A DNA stretch of 64,000 nucleotides from Paulownia fortunei (lineage: Eukaryota; Streptophyta; Magnoliopsida; Lamiales; Paulowniaceae): positions 10,912,001-10,976,000 of the forward strand of contig CM033113.1 of assembly GCA_019321725.1 (NCBI GenBank), read 5' to 3'. Shown here one piece after another: positions 36,224 to 49,500 of this stretch. Position numbers and translations under genes: made by a program. Position 1 is the stretch's first letter. Every line of letters begins with the position of its first letter. Below the pieces are notes generated by a model, which saw only the letters and a program-made list of their open reading frames with translations, was not told the DNA's origin and made no database searches.

Positions 36224-36591
36224 AAGGAAACAACTATAAATATATTAATCATCAAAAATCATATCAGAGATTACCAATTCTTGAGCCAAGTGAGAAGTTG
36301 AGCTAAACCTTCCTGATCCAAAATTGCTCTTGTAGCTAGATGATGACAACATTTTAAGAACATGCAAGAGGTGAAAGAATGAGCCATAAGTTTGATATCC
36401 TGGATTACTGGACCTATAGCTAAACAATCAAGCTTTACATTGTTGACTTAATGAAATTATGAAGCACAATCTCCTTCAACAATAATCTCAAACCAGTCAC
36501 TGGCCTACCCCAACTCCATCTTGGCAGCCAAGGCCTCAGGCCGTGACACATTTGAGGTTATGAGTACACCATGCTAAACAATGACTCAATG

Positions 36592-37040
36592 TTTTTATAA
36601 TTGAACTGGTGATCAAATCGATCTTGCTAACGATTAGTGGTTCAACCGACGATATGACCGGTATAATGAAAATTGATTATATTTTCTTATTATATTATGT
36701 AAAATTATAATATAATAGACTAATTATTATGTAATACATTTTAAATGTAAAAAAAAAGATAAATAACTACCTAAAAAAATATTTAACAAAATACAAAATT
36801 CAAATAACCATATAAATATAACAAAATATCAAATTTAAATTTTTTAAAAAATAAAAAATAAAAAATAAAAAATAAAAAATAAAAATCGGCCAAAATCGAT
36901 TTTGGCCGGTTTAACCGGTCCTTGATCGTTTTTGACCGAACAAATGGACTTTTGGGTTTATACCCTTAACCGGATCGGATCGGCCGGACCAATTTTTAGT
37001 TATCGGTTGAACTGACTGCTCCGATCCAATTTTCAAAACA
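36592..37040. mobile_element. Possible hAT-like non-autonomous element
   Basis: The 449 bp segment begins tttttataattgaactgg and ends ccaattttcaaaaca, giving an imperfect terminal inverted repeat. Flanking octamers actcaatg (36584-36591) and atgcaatg (37041-37048) agree at 6 of 8 positions, the duplication length made by hAT transposases. The interior holds many short CCGG-type motifs (aaccggtcc, ggccggacc, gaccggt), the kind of subterminal repeat found in hAT elements, and a run of aataaaa units at 36846-36885. No transposase is encoded. Confidence 0.55.
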
Positions 37041-37143
37041 ATGCAATGACCAACATGATCACGATCCACGATGCCAATACCAATTTTACCAGAGACTATG
37101 TCATATTTAACTTAATGAAGCCATGGGAAGGGGGATTTTAGGG

Positions 37144-37317
37144 AGTCCGATCCTCTGTTCTAATTTGATGTTTCATCTCGTATTTTAATTTACAGATACA
37201 TGTCAAGTGTATATAATGCACGCCAAATATATATTTAAAAATATTTTATATATTTAACGTATATCCTGTGAAGTGAAATGCGACATGAAACATCACTTAG
37301 AACAGAGGATCCAGACT
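37144..37317. mobile_element. 174 bp MITE with long terminal inverted repeats
   Basis: The left arm reads agtccgatcctctgttctaa. The right arm, reverse-complemented, reads agtctggatcctctgttcta. Pairing continues through a gatgtttcat(c/g)tcg block, so the terminal repeats are about 50 bp. The AT-rich middle matches the segment at 12030-12176, so this is a repeated family in the genome. It could fold into a hairpin. Confidence 0.75.
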
Positions 37318-40199
37318 GAATTCCAGGGGACTGAGTTGAACTTTAGTAGCCTCTGAGTAACTCGACAGATAATGAAGAGAAAAATTAATAATCTCATCCC
37401 GATGTAAGTGTGGATTTCAAAAGAGGGTTCTATTTCTACTCCAACAGATAGTAAGAAAAATTGTTATTCTCATAAAGAGTTTTATTTCTATTCCACCATA
37501 GACTCCAACATATAGTAAGAAAATCACCAATCGTCTTCTTCTAGTGTTTCTTATGGATATTTCTAACCCAATTCGCTGACAATTGACCTCATTGTGATGT
37601 AGCATACCAAGTTAAATTAGAGAGATAAAAAACTTCCCGTGGAAAGTCACATTTAAGGAAAGAGTGAGCAACATTTTTCTTCACATGCTGGCATAACGAG
37701 CATCATTCACCATAATTGATTTGGCATTGGTGATATTCATTGGAGTGGGGTGGGCTTTTGTACATAAGTTCCAGTCTAGAACTTCTATTTTGTAATAAAA
37801 TTCCATAAATATTTGCAAAATTAAGGATTAGAGGATAAAGGTGCGAGAGTCTATTTACCATGATTGATTGCTAAATAATAAACACTTCATACCATAAACT
37901 TGCCAAATAGACTCTCTACTATAATTTTTCTATATAAATTTTCTTGGACATCAACATAGAACTCCACAATTTTGAGGTATTTAAATACTTAAATAACTCT
38001 AATAGTTATTTACTATCGCAAGTAAGGCATGTTCATGGTTGATTAAAAGGAATGGATCTTCAAGATATTTTCATGATTCAATCAAAGTGAGGTCTGTAGG
38101 CAATATTCATCCGAAATAGATAGATCAATAATTCTGCAACGTATAGGTACATTCGATCCATGCTCGATCATATGTATTATGAATGATATATATGTGATGT
38201 GAGATTACACATATTTTTAAATAGTAGTATCAGAGTAAATAAACTCATTCTCAATGTGTTATTAGATTAAACTTATAATTATGATTTAATACTTTAAAAA
38301 ATTCATGAATTTTTCATCATATGTAGATCTTGATGTGTAGATCACATGATTAAAATTTGGCAAAAAATGGATGAATGGATTGAGAGAAAAATTAAGTTTT
38401 ATTTTGAGACCCATTTTCTTTGGTCTTAAATCAAATATGTTTTTATTTTGTTGTAAAAAAATTATGTCATGTTGTAGAGCATGAAAATAAATTCAAAATG
38501 ACATATAATTTATAAAAAATAAATTTAAAATAAGTAAGATATGAATTTTCAAATTTTGGCCCAAAAATTAAACTTTTGTCGGCACAAGAAAATTTACCAA
38601 TACCGAAGAAGACACAGGAAAACTTCGCTGAACAATTGGCATGCCAAGGGAGATGTCAGTGCTAGCCATACGCCCTGCAAACAACCAGTCAGCGACCTAT
38701 TGTATAAGGTTGTGTTTGGCTAGGAGCGAGAAAGAAAAAGATATAATAAGGGGAAGTGAATGGCTTGGGTGACCTGCGGCTTAGGAGCAGTGTGCAAGCA
38801 ACTAAGGGCTTGTCTAGCTACTTATTTTTGGAAAAATTCAAAACAATCCAAAAAAAAAACTTTTGTGCATTTTTGGCACATACTTCTCCAGCATATGATG
38901 TCCATCACCATAATGATTGGCCAATTTTGGTGATACGTTTTATGAATTTGTGATAATTTAGGTTTTATTAAAGTAATTCTAATACAAATTGAAAAAACTA
39001 TTTTTTTTGTGTATTAGAGTGCATGTAAAAATATTTTTGCGCATTAGGGTGGATGCAATAATATTTTTTATGGGTCACAAAATTTTTTGCATATAGAGAA
39101 AATATATTCAACCTTCCTTTATTGTTAGTTACCTTTCTTTATTGTTGGCTATTTAATTAAAATGCTCGACAGTTGTTTAGAAGTTGCATGCTTGCATCCT
39201 TATATATAAGTATTTTTGGAATGCAATATAAATTAAGTTGATAAGATATGAATTATATATATTGTGTATGGATGGATATTGACATTTAAGTGCTCATATA
39301 AAGTGAATGTTTATTATATTGTTATTTATTATTTATCTAAGATAATTTGTGAGAATAGCGGTAATACATTGTCCCCAATTTTTATTTCTTATTAAATTAA
39401 TGTAGTAGGCCTTGAATAATTATAAATATATTTTCATTATTTAAGGCATGTATTTTTGGGGCCATTTTTGAGAAGTCATGTACCATTATTTATGGGGATG
39501 TTTTTAATTTTACCACTATGGTTCAAATTATCTCAATATTATACACCGAATGTCAATGTGACCCATGTGGGGCTACATTTTATTATTTTTTATTGTTTAA
39601 ATACATGCGTAATAAAAATTAAAATATATATTAGGAAATATTATTTTATTCATGATCAATAAATTTTTATTATGCGAGAGATGATTACTAGTTTGAGTTG
39701 CAAAACTATTAATTTCATTAGATATAAAGGAATAATAATCAATTTATTTGGACTTATAATAAAATATTAAATCAATATTTAAGTAATGCGCAATTAGTTA
39801 ATTAATTTAAAAATCTTGTACCAACTCATCGATTTTTTTTCTTTTTTATTAAGTCAATTGAGGATGAAAATGGACATGTCTTATATTATTGCGATTGAGA
39901 CACTGGCAATATTTAAATGGATCGAGATTATTATTTGCGCTTTAATTTGTTTAAACTACAAATACGAGAATTTAACAAAAGAGTTTGAACTCTATTTTAT
40001 CATATGTGCTCACTCATGAGAAAAAGTTTAGTTATTCTTAAGTTGCTTTTTTTAGCTGATTCATGGACAATTAGACCTCTCGTATTATTGGTTAGACCAA
40101 ATACTAGACAAAATAACCTAAATTGAGGCTGATTGTATAAAGTTGAGAAATGCACAAGTAATTATAATTTTCACTCATGCTGACTAATGTAGACGAATT
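37318..40199. other. AT-rich intergenic region left of the copia remnant
   Basis: No supported gene. A degenerate match to the copia primer-binding site (tagtatcagagt, 38225-38236; 10 of 12 to TGGTATCAGAGC) suggests that some of this is the 5' part of the decayed element to the right. The rest is uninterpreted. Confidence 0.45.
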
Positions 40200-42500
40200 A
40201 TGGTGAGTGTTGGAATAAGCACATCGTAGCTTTTCAAGAGAAATAAGTTAAACTAGAACCAGATCTAATAAAGTGGCAAGAATGTGTCACTTTAGTAGTA
40301 AAGGCAACTAAAAATCAACAAATGTCAAGTACTATGATTGTAATGAGAGTGGTCATTCTATTATAATTGTACTGGAATAAAGTTTGATTATTTAAAGCTC
40401 TCTCATTTTTTTATTTGCTAATGTTCCCAATTTTCTCATAAGATGGATAGTAGATGTTGGTAAAAATATAGCATGTGACTGAAAATTAAGCAAATAAATA
40501 GACTACTATTAAGTGTTGTACAACCATATTTGTTAAAATGACACACAAGATGACGTATTACAAGTTTGGAAGTGTCACCTCAAACTCAACACAGGCTTGG
40601 GCTACTCCTTGGAGATGTGCAAAAGGCACTAGCTATTCGATATAGTCTAATTTGAGTTGATGTACTTGTAAGATATTAGTTGAGTAAATTGATGTGTCCA
40701 TATTTCATGAAAGAAACTTTATGATATATGTTGTTTAATGGTTTCTTTGTGGCACAATTAGTTTGTGACAATATTTCTTATACTTCTTCTTTTATTTATA
40801 TTATTTTTAAATTAAATCATGGCATACGAGATTAGAATAATGACTATGCTAGCTCGAGGAGGGTTTATTGGTTTACTCGCTAAAATCAACTCCTCTATAA
40901 AAAATTTCTAGCGGAAAGGCCTTGTTAGAAAGTAAAAGATGGTTACTTATCCTCTAAAGCTAATTACTAAAGCGAGTGTAGACTTATTAGTATGAGGTAC
41001 TAAATGGTGCATTTTATTTTTCTTTCTTTATCTATTCCCACTATAAGTTAGTATGTTCTCAATATCACCTATTAGGAGCACTAATTTGTCTTAAGCGATT
41101 TTTTACAAAGATAAAGAACCATAGAGAGATGAATATTAAGGTTCTATGTACTAATAAAAAGCAAGGATATATTGTCTAATTAATTTGGACATATGTGTGA
41201 GGAAAATAGTGTTGCAAATAGAATAATGATTCTAAACACTTCACAATTGAAAAAGCTTACGAAGAGGGATGAATCAAATACTTCAAAATATTTAGATTTT
41301 TGATGGCGTAAATTGATTTTTATCTCACTTGGAAAGAATAGATTGCAGCTTACATCACAATAAGTATGCCTCCAATTGAATTTCCCAAACTTCTATGAGT
41401 TTTAACATGGCAAAAACCCAAATTAGAAGTTTTGTATTTATATAAGTTCAAAATTGTGTGTTCTCAAAAAGTGATGAACACTTTATTGGAAAAATGATGA
41501 AAATTATGTCGATTGATTTAGATTTCCTCAATGAGGATTTTGGGGGCATATATGAAGTGTTGAACTATACAAGTTGCAAGATCCTTAAGTAGACACTTAT
41601 TTTCAAGCGAGGGTAATAAATCTTAAACTCATCTAATATCACTGAAATAGTAGGAGCAACCCAAATTCAGTGAGAATGTCTCACTTGAAAATGACTCTCA
41701 AATTTTACAAGCAAGAAGAAGTGAATATGTATTTTTTCTCATTGTCTATATGAGATTGAGTGGGTATTACAGTTACTTTTATGGATGTTGATGAGTCTAC
41801 ATAATAGATAGCTAATATGAAGGAAAAGATGGGCTTAATAGCTAAGAATAAAGTCTAAAAACTAGTTGATCTTCCATTTAGGTGGAAAACCATTAGACAT
41901 GTATGGTTTCCAGTCGTTATGTGCAAAGTAGATAGGTTGATTGATAAGAATATGTAGCTTAACCAAGGGGAAAATTTTTGTGGCTAAAAGAAGAGTGTAA
42001 ATTTTAAAAGATGTGTTTTTTCCAAGTGGTGAGATTGTCTCTATTTGACAATATGTTATCTATCATTGCCACTTTTGTTTATTTGTTCTAGATTGTTGAA
42101 GTTGACATATATCAAGGAATGGACGAGGAGACCTATGTGGATCATTCATAAATTCAAGAAGTGAAGTAAAAACATAATATTTGCTGGTTGAAAAGCTACA
42201 TTAGTAACTTGAATTATAATCTAAGTAGTAGTGCTATCGATTTTATCAAACTATCACTCTGATACGCTTAACAAGTATCGAGTAAGATCATTAAATATAT
42301 GTCAAGTTGTATAAGAGTATTTAGTTCTTAATGTATATGGGCGATAATATAAAGGATAGAAGGGAGATGTCACTAGTTACAATGGCGATCCTTTATATTT
42401 AGAATGGGTATAGGAGAAGTGAGATGCATACTTAGTATTAAGGTACCAAAATTTTGTGTGCATCATACTAATTATATTGACACTCCATGATCAAGATTAT
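40200..42500 (+). pseudogene. Heavily mutated Ty1/copia retrotransposon (gag-pol remnant)
   Basis: Domain traces occur in copia order on the plus strand. Near 40328 a decayed zinc knuckle reads YYDCNESGH. Near 40444 a protease-like WIVDVG stands for WxLDSG. Near 40570 CHLKLNTGLGYS resembles the GAG-pre-integrase WHxRLGH motif. From 41811 NMKEKMGLIAKNKV, a stop, then KLVDLPFRWKTIRHVW corresponds to the start of copia reverse transcriptase, where a Trp codon has become a stop. From 42179 ICWLKSYISNLNYNL matches the VCKLKKSLYGLKQ segment. Stops and frame changes are dense throughout, so it is not functional. The pattern shows an old insertion. Confidence 0.65.
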
Positions 42501-45500
42501 GTTCTTAGTTAAAAAAATGCCTTAAAGTGGAAGAAGAAAAAAAATGCTAGCTACAATTGTTTATGCAAGTGTTGTAGAAAGTTTAATATACACAATATGT
42601 GTGCTCAACTAGTCCTGTGATTAGTAATTAGATTATTTGTGTAATAGCCATGCCTCACATTACTCATTTGGTCAATATGATTCATGCATTATGTACTAAT
42701 TTTATATGCTACTTGCATTTCTATTGACATTGCATAATTTATTTCATTTTATACGATATTGTTGAATATTAAATTTAATTCTGAAGCTCGTGCATGGTAT
42801 TAGTTATTGAATTTTCTAATCTAAGTAGTTGATTTTATATTGAAATAAGAATAAAATGAGGTTGATCAATATTAGATATAGATGGGATATATAGGTTGTA
42901 ATTTTGGAAGTGTTAAAAGTGTTTCTAGTAAGCTTATATGGTTTGATTTGATTTCATCCAAGTATTTCAAAAGTATATATGGGTAAATTGCATATTTGAA
43001 ATATTGAACATAAGATACTATGATTGAAAGGTGGTATTACAATATTCATTTATGTATAAGATTATATAAATTTTAATATGAATAATTATTTAAGAATCGG
43101 GTGACAATCGGGTAAGAAATTAAATGAACGGCTAGTAAATTAACTTATCAATTATTTATGGGATCTTGTGGTAATTAAAATAGGATGCAATAAAATTAAT
43201 GTATAGTAAGATACATCTGATTTAGGTTTGAAATATGGGTGAGAGGTCAGATTTATACCGCAACTTGTCACCTCATGTTTGCTACCAAGCTTAAGCAAGC
43301 ACCTCAAGCTTTCCTTCACCCTTAAGCCACGACCATACCCTCATTTTCGCCATTTTCAGTTTCCAAACACACACCTTAAGGTCTTCAAATGCTCCAAATT
43401 GATTCCAAATTGAAATAAAAGCAAAGGAGAAATGATTACCATTAAGTTTAACCTCAAAATCTGCATAGGTAAACACTTATCTACGATTTTGCCTTTGGTT
43501 TTCAGATTATTCTGAATGGGTTTATTGTGTATTAATCTTTCAATATCTCTTATAAAAATGTTAGAAAGTTTTTAGTTAGACTTTGGTGCACAAAAAAATA
43601 ATTTTTGATAACAAACACTTAATAGGAAATACTTATGGCAGAAACTGTCACCTTGTTGTTTTCTTGTGTTTTAGGCTTCAAAAGTGTATGGTATGTTGAA
43701 TAAAACCTATAAATGTCATCATATACATGTTCATATATGAGTTAAGAGTATTGTACTAAATTTTCATTGGTTAGAAATTGAAATAGGGCATGATATTAAA
43801 AAGATGTTCAAAAATATCACCATTGAATTTCAGATTATGTCATGTGTGAAGGGGACTGATTTTGAAGCATTAAATCCATTAGTTTTGGCTAGAATATAAC
43901 CTGGTTGTCTCTGTGTATATGTGATCTAAGTGTAATAAAAATTTGGGAGTGATTGGATTTACGTAAGCGTGTTAAAATAATTAATGTCATGAAGTGCGCA
44001 AAACTGTTACGGTAGAAAAAATCTATTTCAATATGCTGTAAAGGGAACTGAACTTAAGAAACTATATCTGTGATTTTTAGCCATTCTATGACATAGTTAT
44101 ATTATTTTTGATGTTATCTAAGTGTGATAAAAATTGGGGAGTGAATGAATATGTTTATGGGTGTCAAAATCATTATGCAAATTAATGTGACAACAAAAAA
44201 ATATAAAATTATGAATTTGTCACATTTGATTCATTAACATGTTCCAATATAGATGTGGTGTATTTGATTCCTAACATTTATGAGAATGTTATGAGTTATA
44301 ATACATCAATTAAATGTAGTTAATATATATTTAAGATGTGGAACAAAAGTGTGTATAATATTGTATTTGGTTATAGTTTCTAAGTGGTAAGGTTATTTAA
44401 TTAAATTGAAATTCAAGATCTTTATACTACATTAAGTATAATGAACTTATTAATTGAGGATGATGATTGATATATTGTATTTTTACATATTATTTCATAT
44501 CTAGGGTTGGGGAGTAATACTTAAAAAACCTAAAAGTAACACACAATCGATCAAAGATAAGTAAAGATTCATTTGCAACTACAATGCATAAACATAGTAA
44601 ATATATGGTTTATATGTAATATCATAGATGATATGTGCATGACAGAGGACACGTATTACTGTCATTCATATCCATTGAGCATACATACATGGGCCTTGAC
44701 TTGTCCATGCGTTATATACGAGTACTGTGATAAATCTTGCATTGCACGGCATGATTTTGAAAAAGGAAAATATTTTTGTTTGCCGCTACTAATGCACCGA
44801 AACATGCATGAATTTGCATGCTTATATGATTATTGTCCATTGGATTATGGCGGTGTGCAGATCTCTTTTCCGGTGCATGGGATAGTAGCATTGGTGAGGG
44901 AGCCAAGAAGAGATAAATGTTTTGATGCATGGAATTGCATTGTGGGCATATCATTTTGAGATGCATGACTTGATATTGTGGATTATTCTTTGGCATGCAT
45001 AATCTTTACTTACTGAGCATTAACTCATATAATTTATACATTATAGGTGAGTGTGGTAATACTTGATACCATGGACTTATTGAGCAAGTCGTTGGGGTTC
45101 CTACAAGTTCTAAAGATCAGCGTACATGGATGACGACCTATTGGATTATATTATGGGCATATTCTAATATTTACAATTTTTATTATTATGTAAATTGTTG
45201 TCTATATGTAAAGGGTTACAAAATGCAAAATGTCCTTATTTCTTTTGAAAGTACTCACTATTATTTTTAATTTTTGAATCTATCGTATTATAACTTTGGG
45301 ATGTCGTGTCTTATATAACTCTTGAAATTTTATAGTAAATAAGTTTGAGAATAGCGTTACTGTGATGGGTGTTGTGTTTTTATATAAATAATAATTTTTT
45401 TATATACAAGATTATATGTGAGAAAATATTTTATTATTTTTTCAAAGTGCTGTATTTAAAAAAATAAAAAATAAATATATATATATATACACACACATGT

Positions 45501-46512
45501 GCTACCTTATCAAAATTATTGTTATATCAATATTTATATTTAGTGTTGAGAGGTGTTACAATTTGTGAGTGAATTACAAAAAATTTATTGATACAGCTAT
45601 TGGAATGCAATCAAGTGAATACTTAGATATCTTAATAGAATGATCTTGGATCAATTGGAGGCTATCTAGTTAGGTTTTCAAATTTGGATCGATCATAACT
45701 CGAATCCAACCTATTAAAATATTGCATACATTTTTTTCCTTATTATATATTTATTTATATGATGTATATTTATGCATATAAGAAAAAATAGTGTATATTA
45801 CATAATATACTTACATATAAAATATAAATATAATATTCTTATAAATTATAATATTTATGTAAATCTAATAAATAATTTTTTCTTTAAATATATAGAAAAG
45901 TAAACAAATATTTGAAATTTTTTATTTTTCAAAACTAAAACATGTACTTATAAATTTTAAAATTATTAGTTATTTGTTACTAACACAATTTTTTTTTATA
46001 TTTAAAAATTAAAATAATATTATTTTTAAAAAATATATTTTTTAAATTTCTAAAATTATAAAATAAATTTAACAGAATCAATCCATTAGGTCAAGAATTT
46101 GGATAAATTCGAATTCATAATAATTTTAATAAATCAATTTTTAAATTTTGGTAAACCCGAGCCACAACCCACTAGTTTTTCCTCCCCCCACCCGCAATGG
46201 GAGCATTGAACTATCTAAGTTCAAGGTGAACTGAAATCGTGCTAGGGCTGCCATCAATAACAGAGTTAAGCGTTTCGAAATCTAATTCAACCGACTTCAG
46301 CTAAAACCGTAAGAAACCGGAGGGAAAGCACGGAATAAAAGAACCGGTCAGACAATCAATCATTTCTCTTGAATTTTTTCAACAACTTTTCTCTCTCCAC
46401 TCTGCTTCTGTATTTCCTTTTCTGCCGTAAAAATCGTTGCCGAGTCACAAAAAATCGGCAGTTGTCAGAACCTAGAGAGAGAAAGTACGATTTTCAGTCA
46501 CTTGGATCGGCG
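42501..46512. other. Intergenic region with probable decayed LTR-element sequence
   Basis: No intact gene. The stretch 43230-45130 contains features seen in plant LTR-retrotransposon leaders and LTRs: a C-rich segment at 43260-43400, a gtaaacac-type donor context near 43470, and a 'cttactgagcattaactca ... ataggtgagtg' block near 45009-45055. Stops prevent any protein assignment. The last 300 bp before 46513 are the 14-3-3 promoter and CT-rich leader. Confidence 0.4.
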
Positions 46513-49500
46513 ATGGCTTCCTCTTCAGATCGCGAGACAGCCGTTTACGTCGCTAAACTCGCCGAGCAAGCCGAACGCTACGACGGTAAACCCTTTATCT
46601 CGCCAACACAGCGTATGCTGTATGTATGTGTATGTATAGATGTAGTTTAGCATATATATGGATCTTGTTTCCGCTTGCGGTCTGTTTAATTATGTGCTAA
46701 TTTTTGGAGAGTTTGAAGAAGTGAAGTTTAGGTAGCTGATATTTGGATTGAGCTGCTTACCGTAGCTAGCTTGGTTCGAAGGTCGGAGGTTGAAATTTCT
46801 GTATCAATGCTTTCCACCTTTGTGACTGACCTGAACTTTTGAGGAGTTCAGTGGAGTTTAAGTTTCATTAATCTCACTTTTGATTTTTTTGTCCTCGGTT
46901 TTTATTATTTTTCTTTGGTTTTAACTGATTTTTAGAGGGTCCTTGTACATTGAACTGATTACTGTATGGTTTATTTAGGATCTTTTTTTGGTCTATTGTA
47001 TTTGTTTCCGCTTTTGGGAATTTATTTGTGCATTTAGAATGGCACAAATAGGGAAAAGATAAAAATGTGAATATGGTAGATATAAGTATATAGACTACAT
47101 GTTGAGCAAGATTTTACTTGGGTTTTGTGAAGCAAATATGTTCTCTGTTTTTTTGGTTTTCCTCTTTAATTTACTGGTGCATTTGCTGATTGGAAAAGTT
47201 TATTTGACAATTAGGTTTTGATCATTTTTATCTAGTGCAATTTCGATGTACTTATTCTATGCAATGAAACAGAAAGATATAAAATAAAACTGACTGTTAA
47301 TTCAAAAAAATTTGGACTGATGTTGCAGAGATGGTGGAAGCGATGAAAAAAGTGGCCAAGATGGATGTGGAATTGACAGTAGAAGAGAGGAACTTGCTAT
47401 CAGTAGGGTACAAGAACGTGATCGGGTCTCGAAGAGCTTCGTGGAGAATCTTGTCATCAATTGAGCAGAAGGAAGAGTCAAGAGGGAATGAGCAGAATGC
47501 TAAGAAGATCAAGGAGTATCGGCAGAAGGTGGAGTCAGAGCTCACCAATATTTGTAGCGACATCATGACCGTCATTGATGAACATCTAATTCCTTCGTGC
47601 ACTGCTGGTGAATCAACTGTGTTTTACTACAAGATGTGAGGAGGGTTTTGCTGTCTGTTTTTTATTTGCGACTTTGAGTCTGTGATTTTATATTTGATGC
47701 TAAATTGATTTCTTTCACTTTCACAGGAAAGGGGATTATTATAGGTATCTTGCTGAGTTCAAGACTGGAAATGATAGGAAAGAGGTGGCTGATCAGTCAC
47801 TGAAATCATATGAGGTATAATTCAGGTGTACTTTAATAACATTTTCAGAAAACCTATTCATTTATAGATATGGGCTTCTTTTTTTTTTTTTCCCTGAGCT
47901 CAGTCAAGTTTTAGGAAATCTGTAGGGCTTAATGCTTGTGTGTTTGTTATAAGTGATGTTCCTTCGACTATTTTATTTGAAAAATCCATAAAACTATGGA
48001 TAAGCTTGATATGTGAAATTATGATAACTGGATATGTGAAATTATGATAACTGGGACATTAGAGGGTGTGGTTCATGCTCAATGTCCTAGCACAGTATTT
48101 GTCTTCCATATTACTGCTACCATTTTTGAACCATTCATTCCATCTGATGGTGTCATATGGCATCCATAATAGGGAAACAACCTGAGCATTTGGAAGCATA
48201 TAGGAAGTCTATGCCCTGCATTTCTCCTTCTTGTCACCCCTAAGAAGTTGTTGTGTAACAAGTGCATAATGTCCCACAGTCCATGGGTGGGAATGTTCCA
48301 TTTATGTAGAAACAGGGACTGAGTCGGGTCTCTGTCTGCTTGGAAGATTTAGTTTTGCTATTCAACAAACTAAAGTTACCAGTTTAATATTTTGCCATTA
48401 GTATATGCCTTTTTGACTGACGTAGTAAGATTGCATTGGTTAGTTTTACATTGAAGGACTGCATCAGAAATGTTGGTTGTGTATGGGAAGTTGGGGATGG
48501 TTTGTTGATTCATCTAAGGGAAAGGAAATGATGCTTAACAGCATATTAAATTTTAGTCTTAACCTGTTGAATATAAATATATAATGCAATATAAACATTT
48601 TCCTCTCTTGCAATACAAAGTTGCACTTGCATTTCCTGCCCTTTAATCTCCTTGTTGTTCTCATTTCTTGCCTTCTATTGCATCGAGTTTCACTCAAAAG
48701 TGTAGTGTATACATTTCCTGCAAATTGGAGGCCTAGATCTTAATTTGGTGGTGAAGAATATTCTCCTCTAATAATAATGAAGATTTTCAATTGTTTGTAG
48801 ATGTATAGCCACTTTTTTTTTATGTTAGTTTTAAGAGCTGAGAGTTTGTTTACATGAAGCACTTGAACGTTCTTATGGACTCTAAAAACCATTTTCAGCT
48901 GTTGAATAGTGTCAATATTGACCCATGCTCTCTATCCGCATACTAATCAACCTATCTGCATCTGTGTGCTTATTTTTCTTCTTGGGACTTGCTTGAAGAC
49001 GGCTACCACCACTGCTGAGGCAGAACTACCTCCAACACATCCCATTCGCTTGGGGTTGGCTTTGAATTTTTCTGTCTTCTACTATGAGATTTTGAACTCA
49101 CCTGAAAGGTCTGTCTTATTAGTCATTTTGTTGAATCTAATCAGTTTTGAATAATTTTATTACTCTGTTAACTGACTTAACTGTCTTTCCAGGGCATGCC
49201 ACCTTGCAAAGCAAGCTTTTGATGAAGCGATCTCCGAGCTTGATACCTTGAATGAGGAATCATACAAAGATAGCACCTTGATTATGCAGCTTCTTAGGGA
49301 CAACCTCACACTGTGGACCTCTGACATTCCAGAGGATGCAGGTAACGTAGTAATTATGACATAGAATAGAACTCAAAGTTTCAGTCCTTTGAAAGTTTTT
49401 TTTTACTATTACTGTTATTATCATCATCATCATCAAAACATCATTATTATACATTTTGTGCGGTTTCTAATGTCATTTATGTTGTTGCTACATTTCTGTA

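Noticed and set aside
46369..46512. 14-3-3 protein starting upstream at 46369
   Set aside because: The codon is TTG; the stretch is CT-rich leader and ATG 46513 gives the standard N-terminus.
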